Positions 16,961-26,467 of a stretch of 64,000 nt of DNA are shown piece by piece. Below the pieces are notes generated by a model. It worked only from the letters and a program-made list of their open reading frames with translations, searched no databases and was not told where the DNA came from. Every line of letters starts with the position of its first letter. Positions within the stretch are counted from its first letter, which is position 1. The stretch covers positions 284,814 to 348,813 of the forward strand of contig BAEM01000033.1 of the NCBI GenBank assembly GCA_000314955.1, written 5' to 3'. Position numbers and translations under genes: made by a program. The stretch comes from Paraglaciecola chathamensis S18K6. GTDB taxonomy: Bacteria; Pseudomonadota; Gammaproteobacteria; Enterobacterales; Alteromonadaceae.

Positions 16961-18625
16961 ATGAAAACTCACTCAGGCTTTAGTTTGTTAGAAGTATTGA
17001 TTGCCACAGCGATTATGCTATTTGGTGTAGCGGGCTACGTACAATTGCAGTCGCATTACATTAAGCTTGATCATACGTTAAATTTACGCCAGCAAGCACT
17101 GACCCTCGCCAATAAAAAGTTACATGACTTAAGACGTTTTAGTGTGCTGCATGCCAGTGCTGGTCAAACAAGTTATCAAGATATTCATACCGACACAGGG
17201 GGCGTGATAGCCGCTGGGACAATTGATTTAAACTTGTGGCAATCGCAAGCGCAGACCATTCCTTTTGAGCTGCATTGGCAAGTAAAAAATATGTATTTCG
17301 TCGATACCGACAACGACGCTCTACCCGATACTTGGCTACCCGAAGGCGATGGGAATTTACCGCAAACCTTGCCTGTTATCGCACCGAAAAAGTCATTGCG
17401 GATAAGCGTTGCATGGCAAAATCAGTTTGGCGATACGTTAAGTGTTGCTATCACTAGTCAAATTACGCCGATTCCCTTTGCGCGAAGCCAACATGTGGTC
17501 AATACAAATATGGGGATTGAACGCCGGCTACAGGTTTTTTACGAGCCAACGAATAACAATATTGATTTTTTGCATCGCTTAACCCCTGACCTAGCAGTAC
17601 AAAGTACCACGCCGACAATTGATGTTATAAATAGCAAGGTAGCAATAGAGATAGAGCAAAATCGTGTTGAGTTGTTATCACCAGAGTATGAGAAAACTCA
17701 GATAGAAAGCCAGTTAGTGGTTGGGTGCGAATGTCGGTTGTCTCGTAGTGGCTTAGGTAAAACTCCAGCCATGCCGGTGCTTCAAGGAGGAAGGTTTGTC
17801 ACTCAGCAAGGCAGTGATGCCATAAAAGGCAAGGGCGTGGCCCAACCAGCCCAGCATGCGAGGTGTGAGCAATGCTGTAACGATCATCACGATACAAGTG
17901 CGACCGTGAGCACAGAAAATTATTACCGACTCGAATCAGGGCGCGCTCACGAACATTACAACCGCATAAGCCCTAACACATTTATAAAGGCGATAAACGA
18001 GGGAGATGAATACCAAGAGGTGTGCCGATTTAAACAGGTAGACGGCTTCTATCATGTGGCTGCGGATCTGGCGTCGTTATCTATTACAGAATTTGACGTT
18101 CGTCATTTTGAGTTGCTCTCTAACCGCGACGCTTATACTGATTATATCAAGCAGCTTTTAGCTGCACATATTCAAAATAGAGCTTTGCCTGCGCCGCCTT
18201 CGGGGCGGGGTATCCATTTGCCGGTTGGCCAGTTTCAACTGATGGCGTACAGCGTCTACATGGAACGACTGTATAGCAACGACATTGCTTACTTAAACAC
18301 GCTTATCGAAGATAGGGATGATGATTGGTTCTCTTTGATACCCTTCTATGATGTCAACGTGACCTTGCTCGCTAATTGGCACTCATCTGATACCCAGAGC
18401 GTAAATATACTGCAACAAGCGATACAAACGGTTGAGAATGTTGGCCAAGATTATTATGCTAGCTATCAAAGAGGTCTTATTGAAACCTTAACGTTAGGTC
18501 GAAGTAGCGTTAATGCACAAATGAATGGCTCAAATAGTGGCCTAGTGGGGCATGCTCCCTTAACACCCTTTGAAGTAAACAATGTACTTGAAGGCAGTGG
18601 GATTGAGGTAGTCGTTCAACCTTAA
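16961..18625 (+). CDS. Oversized PilV-like pseudopilin with Cys-rich C-terminal domain
   Basis: The 554-residue protein begins MKTHSGFSLLEVLIATAIML, a clean prepilin site (Gly6, Glu +5), as in PilV/PpdC. Ordinary members have 110-200 residues. Here the pilin-like part (to about residue 170, with a calcium-loop-like DTDNDALPD at 115-123) is followed by some 380 residues of unrecognised sequence. That extension holds a CEC pair (256, 258), CEQCCNDHHD (302-311) and C355, which could bind metal or form disulfides. It starts directly after the PilX-like stop and closes the operon. A tip-located or adhesive role is inferred only from the architecture. Confidence 0.7.
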   Translation: MKTHSGFSLLEVLIATAIMLFGVAGYVQLQSHYIKLDHTLNLRQQALTLANKKLHDLRRFSVLHASAGQTSYQDIHTDTGGVIAAGTIDLNLWQSQAQTIPFELHWQVKNMYFVDTDNDALPDTWLPEGDGNLPQTLPVIAPKKSLRISVAWQNQFGDTLSVAITSQITPIPFARSQHVVNTNMGIERRLQVFYEPTNNNIDFLHRLTPDLAVQSTTPTIDVINSKVAIEIEQNRVELLSPEYEKTQIESQLVVGCECRLSRSGLGKTPAMPVLQGGRFVTQQGSDAIKGKGVAQPAQHARCEQCCNDHHDTSATVSTENYYRLESGRAHEHYNRISPNTFIKAINEGDEYQEVCRFKQVDGFYHVAADLASLSITEFDVRHFELLSNRDAYTDYIKQLLAAHIQNRALPAPPSGRGIHLPVGQFQLMAYSVYMERLYSNDIAYLNTLIEDRDDDWFSLIPFYDVNVTLLANWHSSDTQSVNILQQAIQTVENVGQDYYASYQRGLIETLTLGRSSVNAQMNGSNSGLVGHAPLTPFEVNNVLEGSGIEVVVQP

Positions 18626-18691
18626 ATGTTGACGAGCTTGCTACTGATTGTATTTTTATGGCTGATTATCGTTAACAATGAGCCTGCGTAA
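18626..18691 (+). CDS. Possible 21-residue hydrophobic peptide
   Basis: An ATG immediately follows the stop of the 554-residue pilin gene and opens a 21-codon frame, MLTSLLLIVFLWLIIVNNEP plus A, ending in TAA. It would be a single membrane-spanning peptide, perhaps translated by reinitiation. There is no independent Shine-Dalgarno and no family match that I know of. It could be chance. Confidence 0.3.
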   Translation: MLTSLLLIVFLWLIIVNNEPA

Positions 18692-18722
18692 TAACCGGTT
18701 TTACTAGTAGAGTGAGAGATAA

Positions 18723-19553
18723 ATGCACAAGCAAGCGGTGATTGACGAAATGCGCGTGAAACCGCAAATAGATGTAGAAAGTGAGGTAGAGACTCGAGTT
18801 AACTTTATTAAGTCTCAGTTACTCGCGTCTGGATTAAAAACCCTAGTGTTAGGAATTAGTGGTGGAATAGATTCCTGCACCTTAGGCCGAATGGCGCAAA
18901 TAGCAGTGAATCAATTGAATTCACAGTCAACATCTGATTATCAGTTTGTGGCGGTACGTTTGCCTTATAAAGTACAAGCGGATGAAGAGGATGCGCAATT
19001 GTCGATTAACTTTATTCAGCCGAGCCAGTCAATTTCTGTCAATGTGCAACCTGGCGTAGACGCGATTGATGATCAAGCAACGTCTGCTTTAAGTGCTGCA
19101 GGGCTTCTACCGAATAGTGACAACAAGCGCGATTTTGTTAAAGGTAATGTGAAAGCCAGAACGCGCATGATTGTGCAGTATGAAATTGCCGGCATGCTTG
19201 ACGGTTTAGTACTAGGCACTGACCATTCCGCAGAAAATATTACGGGTTTTTATACTAAATATGGTGACGGCGCCTGTGATTTAGCGCCATTGTTTGGTTT
19301 GAATAAACGTCAAGTTAGACAGGTAGCGAGTTATCTTGGGGCCCCTGAAAATGTGGTGAATAAACCCCCAACCGCTGATCTTGAAAGCCTTAGCCCTCAA
19401 AAAGCTGACGAGCAAGCACTAGGAATGAGTTATGATGACATTGACGATTTTCTTGAAGGGAAGCCTGTGTCGCAGCAAGTGACTGAGCGCCTATTGGAAA
19501 TTTATAAAAAGACGCAACATAAGCGTGTACCCATTCCAACCATTTATGATTAA
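18723..19553 (+). CDS. nadE: NH3-dependent NAD+ synthetase
   Basis: NadE amidates nicotinic acid adenine dinucleotide to NAD+ with ATP and ammonia. The ATP pyrophosphatase P-loop is SGGIDS (near residue 44-50), and further motifs are [20 protein letters not shown] and NKPPTADLE. The 276 residues fit the ammonia-dependent form; there is no nitrilase-type glutaminase domain. A GAGAGAT sequence precedes the ATG. It is separated from glnB by only 24 bases and is probably cotranscribed with it. Another NAD gene, nadB, lies at 23332. Confidence 0.95.
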   Translation: MHKQAVIDEMRVKPQIDVESEVETRVNFIKSQLLASGLKTLVLGISGGIDSCTLGRMAQIAVNQLNSQSTSDYQFVAVRLPYKVQADEEDAQLSINFIQPSQSISVNVQPGVDAIDDQATSALSAAGLLPNSDNKRDFVKGNVKARTRMIVQYEIAGMLDGLVLGTDHSAENITGFYTKYGDGACDLAPLFGLNKRQVRQVASYLGAPENVVNKPPTADLESLSPQKADEQALGMSYDDIDDFLEGKPVSQQVTERLLEIYKKTQHKRVPIPTIYD

Positions 19554-19916
<363 letters not shown>

Positions 19917-19940
19917 TAGAAAATAAACTATTTCTCATCT

Positions 19941-19967
19941 AAAAACGAGGCCATATGGCCTCGTTTT
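19941..19967. terminator. Bidirectional intrinsic terminator between glnB and slyD
   Basis: The stem AAAACGAGGCC / GGCCTCGTTTT with an ATAT centre is flanked by A and T runs on both sides, so it can end transcription from glnB and from the convergent slyD gene. Confidence 0.9.
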
Positions 19968-20007
19968 TGTTTTCGGGCTTTAACCCGAACAGTACATTCA
20001 CAGGGTA

Positions 20008-20493
20008 TTAGTGAGTGTGCCCGCATCCTTCACCAGTGTGTGGATGGCCATGAGCGATCTCTTCTTCGGTGGCAGCACGCACTTCTAATACTTCTACATC
20101 AAAAGTCAGTGTTAACCCTGACAGAGGATGGTTGCCATCGACGACAACCGTTTCGTCGTCAACGTCTAGGATCATCACTGATTGTTCACCTTCATCAGTG
20201 GTTGCTCTAAACGTCATACCAGGTTCAATTTCCATACCTTCAAACATAGAGCGAGGCACTTCTTGCACTAGGGTATCGTGACGCTCACCATAGGCTTGCT
20301 CAGGCTCGATATCGATCACAAATTTCTCACCAACGGCTTTGCCTTCCAAATGATCTTCTAATCCTTGGATCAGGTAGTGGCTGCCTTGCAAAAACACCAT
20401 AGGCTCTGCTTCTCTTGATGAGTCGATTTGTGTGCCATCAGGTGCACTTACGGTGAAATGCATGGTAACGACTGTGTTGGTGGTTATATTCAT
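20008..20493 (-). CDS. slyD: FKBP-type prolyl isomerase SlyD
   Basis: The 161-residue protein has an FKBP core (VVTMHFTVSAPDG, LIQGLEDHLEGK, DGNHPLSGLTLTFDVEV) with the insert-in-flap chaperone domain, followed by a short His/Cys tail (HGHPHTGEGCGHTH). That tail is the metal-binding feature of SlyD, which helps deliver nickel to hydrogenase in E. coli, although it is shorter here. FkpB at 4809 lacks it. The gene converges with glnB across a shared terminator. Confidence 0.92.
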   Translation of the reverse strand: MNITTNTVVTMHFTVSAPDGTQIDSSREAEPMVFLQGSHYLIQGLEDHLEGKAVGEKFVIDIEPEQAYGERHDTLVQEVPRSMFEGMEIEPGMTFRATTDEGEQSVMILDVDDETVVVDGNHPLSGLTLTFDVEVLEVRAATEEEIAHGHPHTGEGCGHTH

Positions 20494-20561
20494 TGGGTAC
20501 CCATAAAAATTGGTGGTGAATACATGAGATATTCACCGATTGAAAATTAAGTATTCGCCTA

Positions 20562-21521
20562 TTATTCTAATGAATATGGCAAAGATTGCACGGTAAATAC
20601 CTTATTCGGTTGGTCTTTCAAACGCATGTTCGTGCCTACCTCTGTATCATTTGCGACGACGGCGAGTAACCAGGTTTCTGTGCCAAGCGTTGCACAGCGA
20701 AGTATAGTACCGCCTCTTCGCCAGTTATCACCGACCGGTATTTCAAGTGTAGCGCCTGCTTCTAGGTCGACAGCTTCTTCTGCTTTAAGAACAAAAGCTG
20801 CACGTTTGTTCTTACCTAAGAATTTGGTACGCGCAACCACTTCTTGGCCCATGTAGCAACCTTTGCTAAAGCTAATGGCGTTGACTGCTTGCAAATTCAT
20901 CATTTGTGGAACAAATTCATTGCTGGTGGCCGTGCGCAGCTGGGCTATACCGGCTTTAATATCTTGCACTTCCCACAGCGTACCGGGCGCATATTGCAAT
21001 TCGTCATGTGCGGCTAACGCTGCTTGACCTTGTTCTGTTAGAACCAGCATAAAGCGCATCTGTGGTGAACCTAGTGCCATCACAACACCATTTTCGTTGC
21101 TAAGGGTTTGTCGGTCTTTAGCCGGCACATCAGCAAACAATTGTGTGATAACGGCCTCTAGTTGTGCGCCTTGCCCGCCAAAGCAGGCCCATGATGTAGT
21201 GTCATCACTAAATTCAACCTTTGCAAACACGCCGTACTTCTTAAGTTCTGGAGTCGATTTCGCGGCCCCTTCTTTATGGCTAACGAAAAGAACAGACTCG
21301 TCATGCTCCAGTGCATAAAAAATGTTCCATGCTTTGCCTTTGAAGTCGCAGTGACAACCTAATAACCCTTCATTTGAGCTTAGAGATGTCATATCGGCTG
21401 TTACTTGGCCTTGCAAGTATTTAATGCGCTCTTCACCACTCACCTTCAGTATTTGCAAGTCGTCTAATCGACAAATGAAATCAGCGGGAAGTGTGTCCGC
21501 GGTATCGATAGTGTTAATCAC
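20562..21521 (-). CDS. ygfZ: tRNA-modifying / folate-binding protein YgfZ
   Basis: YgfZ is a folate-binding protein of the GcvT-like fold that supports assembly or repair of some iron-sulfur enzymes such as MiaB. The diagnostic motif KGCYMGQEVVARTKFLGKNKR is present in the C-terminal half, and YLQGQVTADM near the start. I chose the GTG at 21521, giving 319 residues, close to E. coli YgfZ; an ATG at 21611 would add 30 residues with no homology that I recognise. It is divergent from sdhE, as in other gammaproteobacteria. Confidence 0.9.
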   Translation of the reverse strand: MINTIDTADTLPADFICRLDDLQILKVSGEERIKYLQGQVTADMTSLSSNEGLLGCHCDFKGKAWNIFYALEHDESVLFVSHKEGAAKSTPELKKYGVFAKVEFSDDTTSWACFGGQGAQLEAVITQLFADVPAKDRQTLSNENGVVMALGSPQMRFMLVLTEQGQAALAAHDELQYAPGTLWEVQDIKAGIAQLRTATSNEFVPQMMNLQAVNAISFSKGCYMGQEVVARTKFLGKNKRAAFVLKAEEAVDLEAGATLEIPVGDNWRRGGTILRCATLGTETWLLAVVANDTEVGTNMRLKDQPNKVFTVQSLPYSLE

Positions 21522-21678
21522 AAGTTTTTCTCTGTTCGTTTGGCTAATTGCTAATTGATATGAGGTTAAAATGTTAATTACCAAGGGCAAATATTGAGAA
21601 AGCAATCGCACTTCTGATAGGGATTATGCAGTGTAAATTATGTTAAGCTGCACGAGAATAATTACAATAGGATGATCC

Positions 21679-21930
21679 ATGTTTACTAAACAAAGATATG
21701 CGCGTTTGAAATGGGCATGCCGACGCGGAATGTTAGAATTAGATGTTATCTTTATGCCGTTTGTAGAAGAAGGGTTCAATGATTTATCTGAAGCAGATAA
21801 ATTGACTTTTGAAAGCCTGCTCACATGCGATGATCCCGATTTGTATGCATGGTTTATGGGCCATCAACCGTGTCATAATGCGCAGTACAAACGCATCATT
21901 GACCACATTTTAAGTCGTGTCAAAGTATAG
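21679..21930 (+). CDS. sdhE: FAD assembly factor SdhE
   Basis: SdhE (YgfY, CptB) helps attach FAD covalently to succinate dehydrogenase and fumarate reductase. The 83-residue protein contains the defining RRGMLELD motif (RGxxE), and FESLLTCDDPDLYAWFMGH. It is divergent from ygfZ and overlaps ygfX by 14 bases, the standard arrangement. AGGATG precedes the ATG. Confidence 0.95.
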   Translation: MFTKQRYARLKWACRRGMLELDVIFMPFVEEGFNDLSEADKLTFESLLTCDDPDLYAWFMGHQPCHNAQYKRIIDHILSRVKV

Positions 21931-22378
21931 AATTGAAGTGAAACCATCGCGATGGCAAATATACATTTGCTGCATCGCTTATCTGGTATTAAGCGCCAGT
22001 GTATTTGCTTGGCAGCCAAATGTAGTGCGTTATCAATTGTTATTGCAAATCGCCGTGTGGTTAGCTATCAGTTTTTATTGCACAAAAAAGTGGCGCAAAA
22101 TTGATCGCTCAGCGTGGGTTGTGCAAGTTAGCTATCAAGGGGAATGGAATTTTCTTGATGGGCGAGAGGAAGCTAATTGGTGGGTAGGAGAGGAGTCGAA
22201 AATGCTTGATGGTTTGCTGTGGGTTCAACTGATTCCGCTATTGCAGCGCACACAACCTAGGACTTCATCTGTGCGTTGGTGCTGGATATTCAAAGACAGT
22301 GTAAGTGAAAGAGATTATCGTCGTTTGTGCCGCTGTATTTTAGCCAGCCAACAGCGTTCTAGTATATCTCAAACGTAG
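21917..22378 (+). CDS. ygfX: YgfX (CptA-like) membrane protein
   Basis: The 153-residue protein has two membrane segments near its N-terminus (WQIYICCIAYLVLSASVFAW and YQLLLQIAVWLAISFYC) and a soluble C-terminal half. It matches YgfX in length, topology and position after sdhE. YgfX has been described as partner or toxin of SdhE/CptB affecting cell division, a role that is debated. Translation starts at a GTG inside sdhE. Sequence conservation in this family is low, so context carries much of the call. Confidence 0.8.
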   Translation: MSKYRIEVKPSRWQIYICCIAYLVLSASVFAWQPNVVRYQLLLQIAVWLAISFYCTKKWRKIDRSAWVVQVSYQGEWNFLDGREEANWWVGEESKMLDGLLWVQLIPLLQRTQPRTSSVRWCWIFKDSVSERDYRRLCRCILASQQRSSISQT

Positions 22379-22388
22379 AGCCTGTTTT

Positions 22389-23330
22389 ATGATAACCGCA
22401 GTTAACTCATTACCCAGCTTTGCGTCTATCATGTTTAGGGCGGCGCTCAAACGGGATAATCGGGCTCAGTTTCCTCCGACTTTTGAACGCCTGCCTCAAA
22501 AGTCGCTTTTATTTACGCCAGCAAACTTAGGCTATTTTTCGAAAGAAAAGGTCGAGCGATTCCACCGAGTTACGCACTGGCAGGGCACGTTTCTCCATCC
22601 GTGTTACTTACATGTGATGAGTTTTCCATTACATATGATGTTAATGCTAGAAAAAGAGTTTCCTTTTTCATTATTGGGTTTGGTGCACATTCACAATGAA
22701 ATAACTCAGTATCGCCCGATACGCGCTGACGAAGCCTGCGTATTTCATAGTTATTTTAAGGAAATGAGCGTGCACCCTAAAGGGGTGGTCTTTTCGATTG
22801 CTACTGATGTAAGGGTAAATGAAGCGTTGTGTTGGTCGTCAGTGAGTACGAATTTATATCGAGATGCGACTCTAAGCGCGTCTGAGCAGTCAGCAAATTC
22901 TGCATCACTTAAAGCACAAACTGAGTGTCAATGTGAAGGACAGCGCCAAGAATCCTGGTATTTAGGGGAGGGCTTGGGGCGAAAGTATGCACGGGCTTCT
23001 GGTGATTATAATCCGATTCATTTAACAGGACTCAGTGCTAAGTTATTTGGTTTCAATCAGGCTATTGCACACGGGATGTGGTCAAAGTCTCGATGTTTAT
23101 CAGCCCTTGAGCGCATCGCCCCACAGGTTTTTGAGCAGTCATTTAACACCCAAGTACAGTTTATTAAACCTGCTATGTTGCCAAGTGATGTGCAGTTTTC
23201 AATGTGTGAAAATAGCACTGAAACGACTCAGCAAAAATTAGCGGCAAGAAGAGTGTTTTCCCTTACCAGTAAGGGAAAACATGACGGTAAAAGCATCCCC
23301 CACCTAAGCGGGGAGTTAATCGCGCTTTAG
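22389..23330 (+). CDS. MaoC-like hotdog dehydratase family protein
   Basis: The 313-residue protein has a C-terminal MaoC-type hydratase segment: ARASGDYNPIHLTGLSAKLFGF then AIAHGMWSKS, which gives the D-x4-H and HGM elements of R-specific enoyl-CoA hydratases. The N-terminal half looks like a second, degenerate hotdog domain. The substrate is probably an acyl-thioester. It follows ygfX by 10 bases and so probably shares the sdhE operon. It converges with nadB, with only one base between the stops. Similar proteins are annotated as MaoC domain proteins in marine gammaproteobacteria. Confidence 0.75.
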   Translation: MITAVNSLPSFASIMFRAALKRDNRAQFPPTFERLPQKSLLFTPANLGYFSKEKVERFHRVTHWQGTFLHPCYLHVMSFPLHMMLMLEKEFPFSLLGLVHIHNEITQYRPIRADEACVFHSYFKEMSVHPKGVVFSIATDVRVNEALCWSSVSTNLYRDATLSASEQSANSASLKAQTECQCEGQRQESWYLGEGLGRKYARASGDYNPIHLTGLSAKLFGFNQAIAHGMWSKSRCLSALERIAPQVFEQSFNTQVQFIKPAMLPSDVQFSMCENSTETTQQKLAARRVFSLTSKGKHDGKSIPHLSGELIAL

Positions 23331-23331
23331 T

Positions 23332-24936
23332 CTACTTAGTGACTTTCCCAGGGATAACGGATGGGCTCGGGTTTTCGAGTAGGTCAGGGTAGTCTAGGTT
23401 GTAGTGTAATCCGCGGCTCTCTTTACGTTGCTGGGCACATTTAACGATGAGTTCAGCGACGGTCAGCAAGTTACGTAACTCCAATAAGTTATTACTGACT
23501 CTGAAGTAGGAATAATATTCCTCTACTTCTTGTTTTAATAACTCAATTCGATGTTGGGCACGGGCTAACCGTTTGTCGGTGCGAACGATGCCAACGTAAT
23601 CCCACATAAACAGACGTAGTTCATGCCAGTTGTGTTGAATAATGACTTCTTCGTCAGAATCGCCAACTTGAGATTCATCCCAAGGTTGAATGTCTTCATT
23701 TGAATCATTATCAGATAAGCGCTCAATGATATGATCTGCTGCTGAATGGGCGAATACGATACACTCAAGCAAAGAGTTACTGGCCATGCGATTTGCCCCA
23801 TGCAGGCCGGTATAAGCGACTTCACCTAGGGCGTAAAGGTTATCTATGTCTGTTTTGGCATTGAAATCTGTTACCACACCGCCACAACTATAATGAGCAG
23901 CCGGTACAACAGGGATGGGTTGCCTTGTGATGTCGATGCCCAGCGCTCGACACTTACGATAGATGTTAGGGAAATGCTTTTTGATAAAATCAGCTGGTTT
24001 ATGGCTGATATCTAAATACATGCAATCGGCACCCAGTCGCTTCATTTCATAATCAATGGCGCGCGCTACTATGTCTCTTGGGGCTAAGTCGCCGCGCTCA
24101 TCAAATTTTTGCATGAAAGGTGTGCCATCGGCGTGACATAAAAATGCACCTTCACCACGCAATGCTTCGCTGATTAGAAAATTACGTGCTTCAGGGTGGA
24201 ACAAACATGTCGGGTGAAACTGATTGAATTCCATATTGGCCACGCTACAACCTGCACGCCAAGCCATAGCAATACCATCACCACTGGATACATCAGGGTT
24301 AGAGGTATATTGATACACTTTACTGGCGCCGCCTGTTGCTAACGCAGTGAACTTACTGCGTATGACTTCCACATGCTCATGTTTGCGGTTCCATACATAA
24401 GCGCCCAATAATTGATTAGGCTCACTTTTGCTCTTGATCAGGTCAACTGCATTGTAGCGCTCAAATATATGAATATTAGGATGCTGCTTAACGGCTTCAA
24501 TTAGAGTGACTTGCACGGCTTCACCCGTTGCATCAGCTGCGTGCAAAATTCGTCGGTGGCTGTGACCCCCTTCACGAGTTAAGTGATATTTTTGCTCGCC
24601 GTCATGAGCGTTTGTCAGTTGGTCGAAGGGCATTCCGAAGTCAATTAACCATTGCATGCATGACCTGGCACGAGAGGCGGTAAAATGCACGGCTTGCTCA
24701 TCACATAAGCCTGCTCCTGCATCTAGCGTGTCTTTAACGTGGGATTCGATAGAGTCATCTTCATCAAATACAGCCGCAATGCCACCTTGAGCGTAACGCG
24801 TAGAGCCTTCCGCTAAACTACTTTTACTTAAAACGATGATTTGGCAATGCTCGGCCAATTTCAATGCTAGGCTAAGTCCGGCAGCGCCGCTGCCTATAAT
24901 TAGTACGTCACAACGATGTTCAACAGTGGAGTGCAT
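23332..24936 (-). CDS. nadB: L-aspartate oxidase
   Basis: NadB is the FAD enzyme that oxidises aspartate to iminoaspartate, the first step of de novo NAD synthesis. The dinucleotide-binding motif [15 protein letters not shown] is at the N-terminus. The active-site stretches [21 protein letters not shown] and SCGGVVTDF are all present. The ATG at 24936 gives 534 residues, normal for the family; the longer frame from 24975 is unlikely. nadB divergent from rpoE is the E. coli arrangement. Confidence 0.95.
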   Translation of the reverse strand: MHSTVEHRCDVLIIGSGAAGLSLALKLAEHCQIIVLSKSSLAEGSTRYAQGGIAAVFDEDDSIESHVKDTLDAGAGLCDEQAVHFTASRARSCMQWLIDFGMPFDQLTNAHDGEQKYHLTREGGHSHRRILHAADATGEAVQVTLIEAVKQHPNIHIFERYNAVDLIKSKSEPNQLLGAYVWNRKHEHVEVIRSKFTALATGGASKVYQYTSNPDVSSGDGIAMAWRAGCSVANMEFNQFHPTCLFHPEARNFLISEALRGEGAFLCHADGTPFMQKFDERGDLAPRDIVARAIDYEMKRLGADCMYLDISHKPADFIKKHFPNIYRKCRALGIDITRQPIPVVPAAHYSCGGVVTDFNAKTDIDNLYALGEVAYTGLHGANRMASNSLLECIVFAHSAADHIIERLSDNDSNEDIQPWDESQVGDSDEEVIIQHNWHELRLFMWDYVGIVRTDKRLARAQHRIELLKQEVEEYYSYFRVSNNLLELRNLLTVAELIVKCAQQRKESRGLHYNLDYPDLLENPSPSVIPGKVTK

Positions 24937-25086
24937 AGGGTAAACTACACCAATAATGCCAATAGAGGGTGGCAATACTAATTAATGTAGTAAAAAATAC
25001 AATGGTATTGAGTTGGAATAGTCCTTATTCACCCACAGTAACAAAATGATGTTTCGAATTTATTTCGAAAAAAATTCTTACAAAAC

Positions 25087-25113
25087 GAACTTATTGCACA
25101 TGGCATGGTCCAT
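25087..25113 (+). promoter_or_regulatory. Possible sigma-E promoter of rpoE
   Basis: GAACTT at 25087-25092, 16 bases, then TCCAT at 25109-25113 resembles the sigma-E -35 (GGAACTT) with the usual spacing and a weak -10 (TC start). Autoregulation of rpoE is known in E. coli. The -10 match is poor. Confidence 0.35.
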
Positions 25114-25165
25114 TATAGTGCTTGCATGAGCCAAAATAATATTTGTAGCAGGAGTATCGGCTCGA

Positions 25166-25744
25166 ATGAGCGAGCAGTTAACAGATCAACAGATAGTTGA
25201 AAAAGTGCAGCGAGGAGATAAAGACGCATTTGGTTTGTTGGTAGTGAAGTACCAACACAAGGTGTCGTATTTGGTTTCACGATATGTGAAAAACTCCGGA
25301 GACGTTGCTGACGTAGCACAAGAAGCCTTTATTAAAGCTTACCGTGCATTACCTAATTTTAGGGGCGATAGCGCATTTTACACTTGGTTATATCGCATAG
25401 CCGTAAACAGTGCTAAAAATTATTTGGTGTCGCAAGGTAGAAAGCCCCCTGCGAGTGATGTAGACGCAGAAGACGCGGATTTTTACGATGGTAGCGATGC
25501 CTTAAAAGAAAATAATTCGCCAGAAAAAAGTTTAATGTCGGATCAAATGGAAAAGTTGCTGTTTGATACGATGGATAAATTACCCGAAGATTTACGCATG
25601 GCGATAAGCCTGCGGGAATTAGAAGGGTTAAGTTACGAAGAGATTGCCAACGTGATGGATTGTCCTGTAGGGACGGTTCGTTCACGGATATTCAGAGCTC
25701 GTGAAGCCTTGGATAAGGTTATTCAGCCTTTGCTGCAACGCTAG
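25166..25744 (+). CDS. rpoE: RNA polymerase sigma-E factor
   Basis: This is the envelope-stress (ECF) sigma factor, 192 residues. Region 2 contains DVADVAQEAFIKAYRALPNF, and region 4 contains LEGLSYEEIANVMDCPVGTV with RSRIFRAREAL, both very close to E. coli RpoE. It is followed by rseA, rseB and rseC and is divergent from nadB. AGGAG lies upstream of the ATG. RseA holds it inactive at the membrane until proteolysis. Confidence 0.97.
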   Translation: MSEQLTDQQIVEKVQRGDKDAFGLLVVKYQHKVSYLVSRYVKNSGDVADVAQEAFIKAYRALPNFRGDSAFYTWLYRIAVNSAKNYLVSQGRKPPASDVDAEDADFYDGSDALKENNSPEKSLMSDQMEKLLFDTMDKLPEDLRMAISLRELEGLSYEEIANVMDCPVGTVRSRIFRAREALDKVIQPLLQR

Positions 25745-25867
25745 CAAAGGTAAACGGTAACTGTTATATCAATGTCATATTGATATGTTGCAGTTACAAG
25801 TTAATTTGAGATAGATTTTTATTTCAAGTGACGGTTTATTTAAGCGTATATTCAGGAAGCTTGTTAT

Positions 25868-26467
25868 ATGACGCAAAAGATTGAAAATTTGTCTGCCCTA
25901 GTTGATGGTGAGTTACACGACGAGCAATTACTAGATGCAATAAAAAATGATGCAGAGCTTGCCGATAAATGGCAAAGCTATCACCTAATTCGTGATGGTT
26001 TACGTAAAGAAATGGCATCACAGATTAATATTGATATTGCTGCTAACGTAGCCGCAGCATTAGCATCTGAACCGGCTATTCTTGCACCAAAGAAAACGTG
26101 GCGCGATCTACCTTTGGTTGGTTCTGTGGTACCCTTTGCGAAACAAGGTGGGCAAATGGCCATTGCTGCTTCAGTGGCAGTAGCAATGATTATTGGTGTA
26201 CAGCAGTATAATCAGACTGATGTAGAGCAGCCATTTAATTCAGCTCCAGCATTGTTGGGCATTCAAGGTGGCTTATCGCCCGTCAGCCTAGAGCAGACGC
26301 GCACGTTACCTAGAGCGGATGCCTCTGAACAGCGCAGAGTAATTAACGCCTACTTGAATGATCATAAACAGCAATTACGGTTTAAAGCCGCACCGGCCGA
26401 TGACGAATCTGAAGTAGAGCTATATGAGACTGAGCAGTCAAACAACGTTGAACGTATCCCGCAATAA
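25868..26467 (+). CDS. rseA: Anti-sigma-E factor RseA
   Basis: RseA is a single-pass inner-membrane protein that binds RpoE on the cytoplasmic side and RseB on the periplasmic side. The 199-residue product has the cytoplasmic ENLSALVDGELHDEQLLDAI segment and a membrane helix around GGQMAIAASVAVAMIIGV. It lies 123 bases after rpoE and overlaps rseB. Confidence 0.94.
   Translation: MTQKIENLSALVDGELHDEQLLDAIKNDAELADKWQSYHLIRDGLRKEMASQINIDIAANVAAALASEPAILAPKKTWRDLPLVGSVVPFAKQGGQMAIAASVAVAMIIGVQQYNQTDVEQPFNSAPALLGIQGGLSPVSLEQTRTLPRADASEQRRVINAYLNDHKQQLRFKAAPADDESEVELYETEQSNNVERIPQ

Noticed and set aside
21522..21611. N-terminal extension of ygfZ from an ATG at 21611
   Set aside because: The extra 30 residues are AT-rich, do not match the family and lie in the divergent promoter region shared with sdhE.
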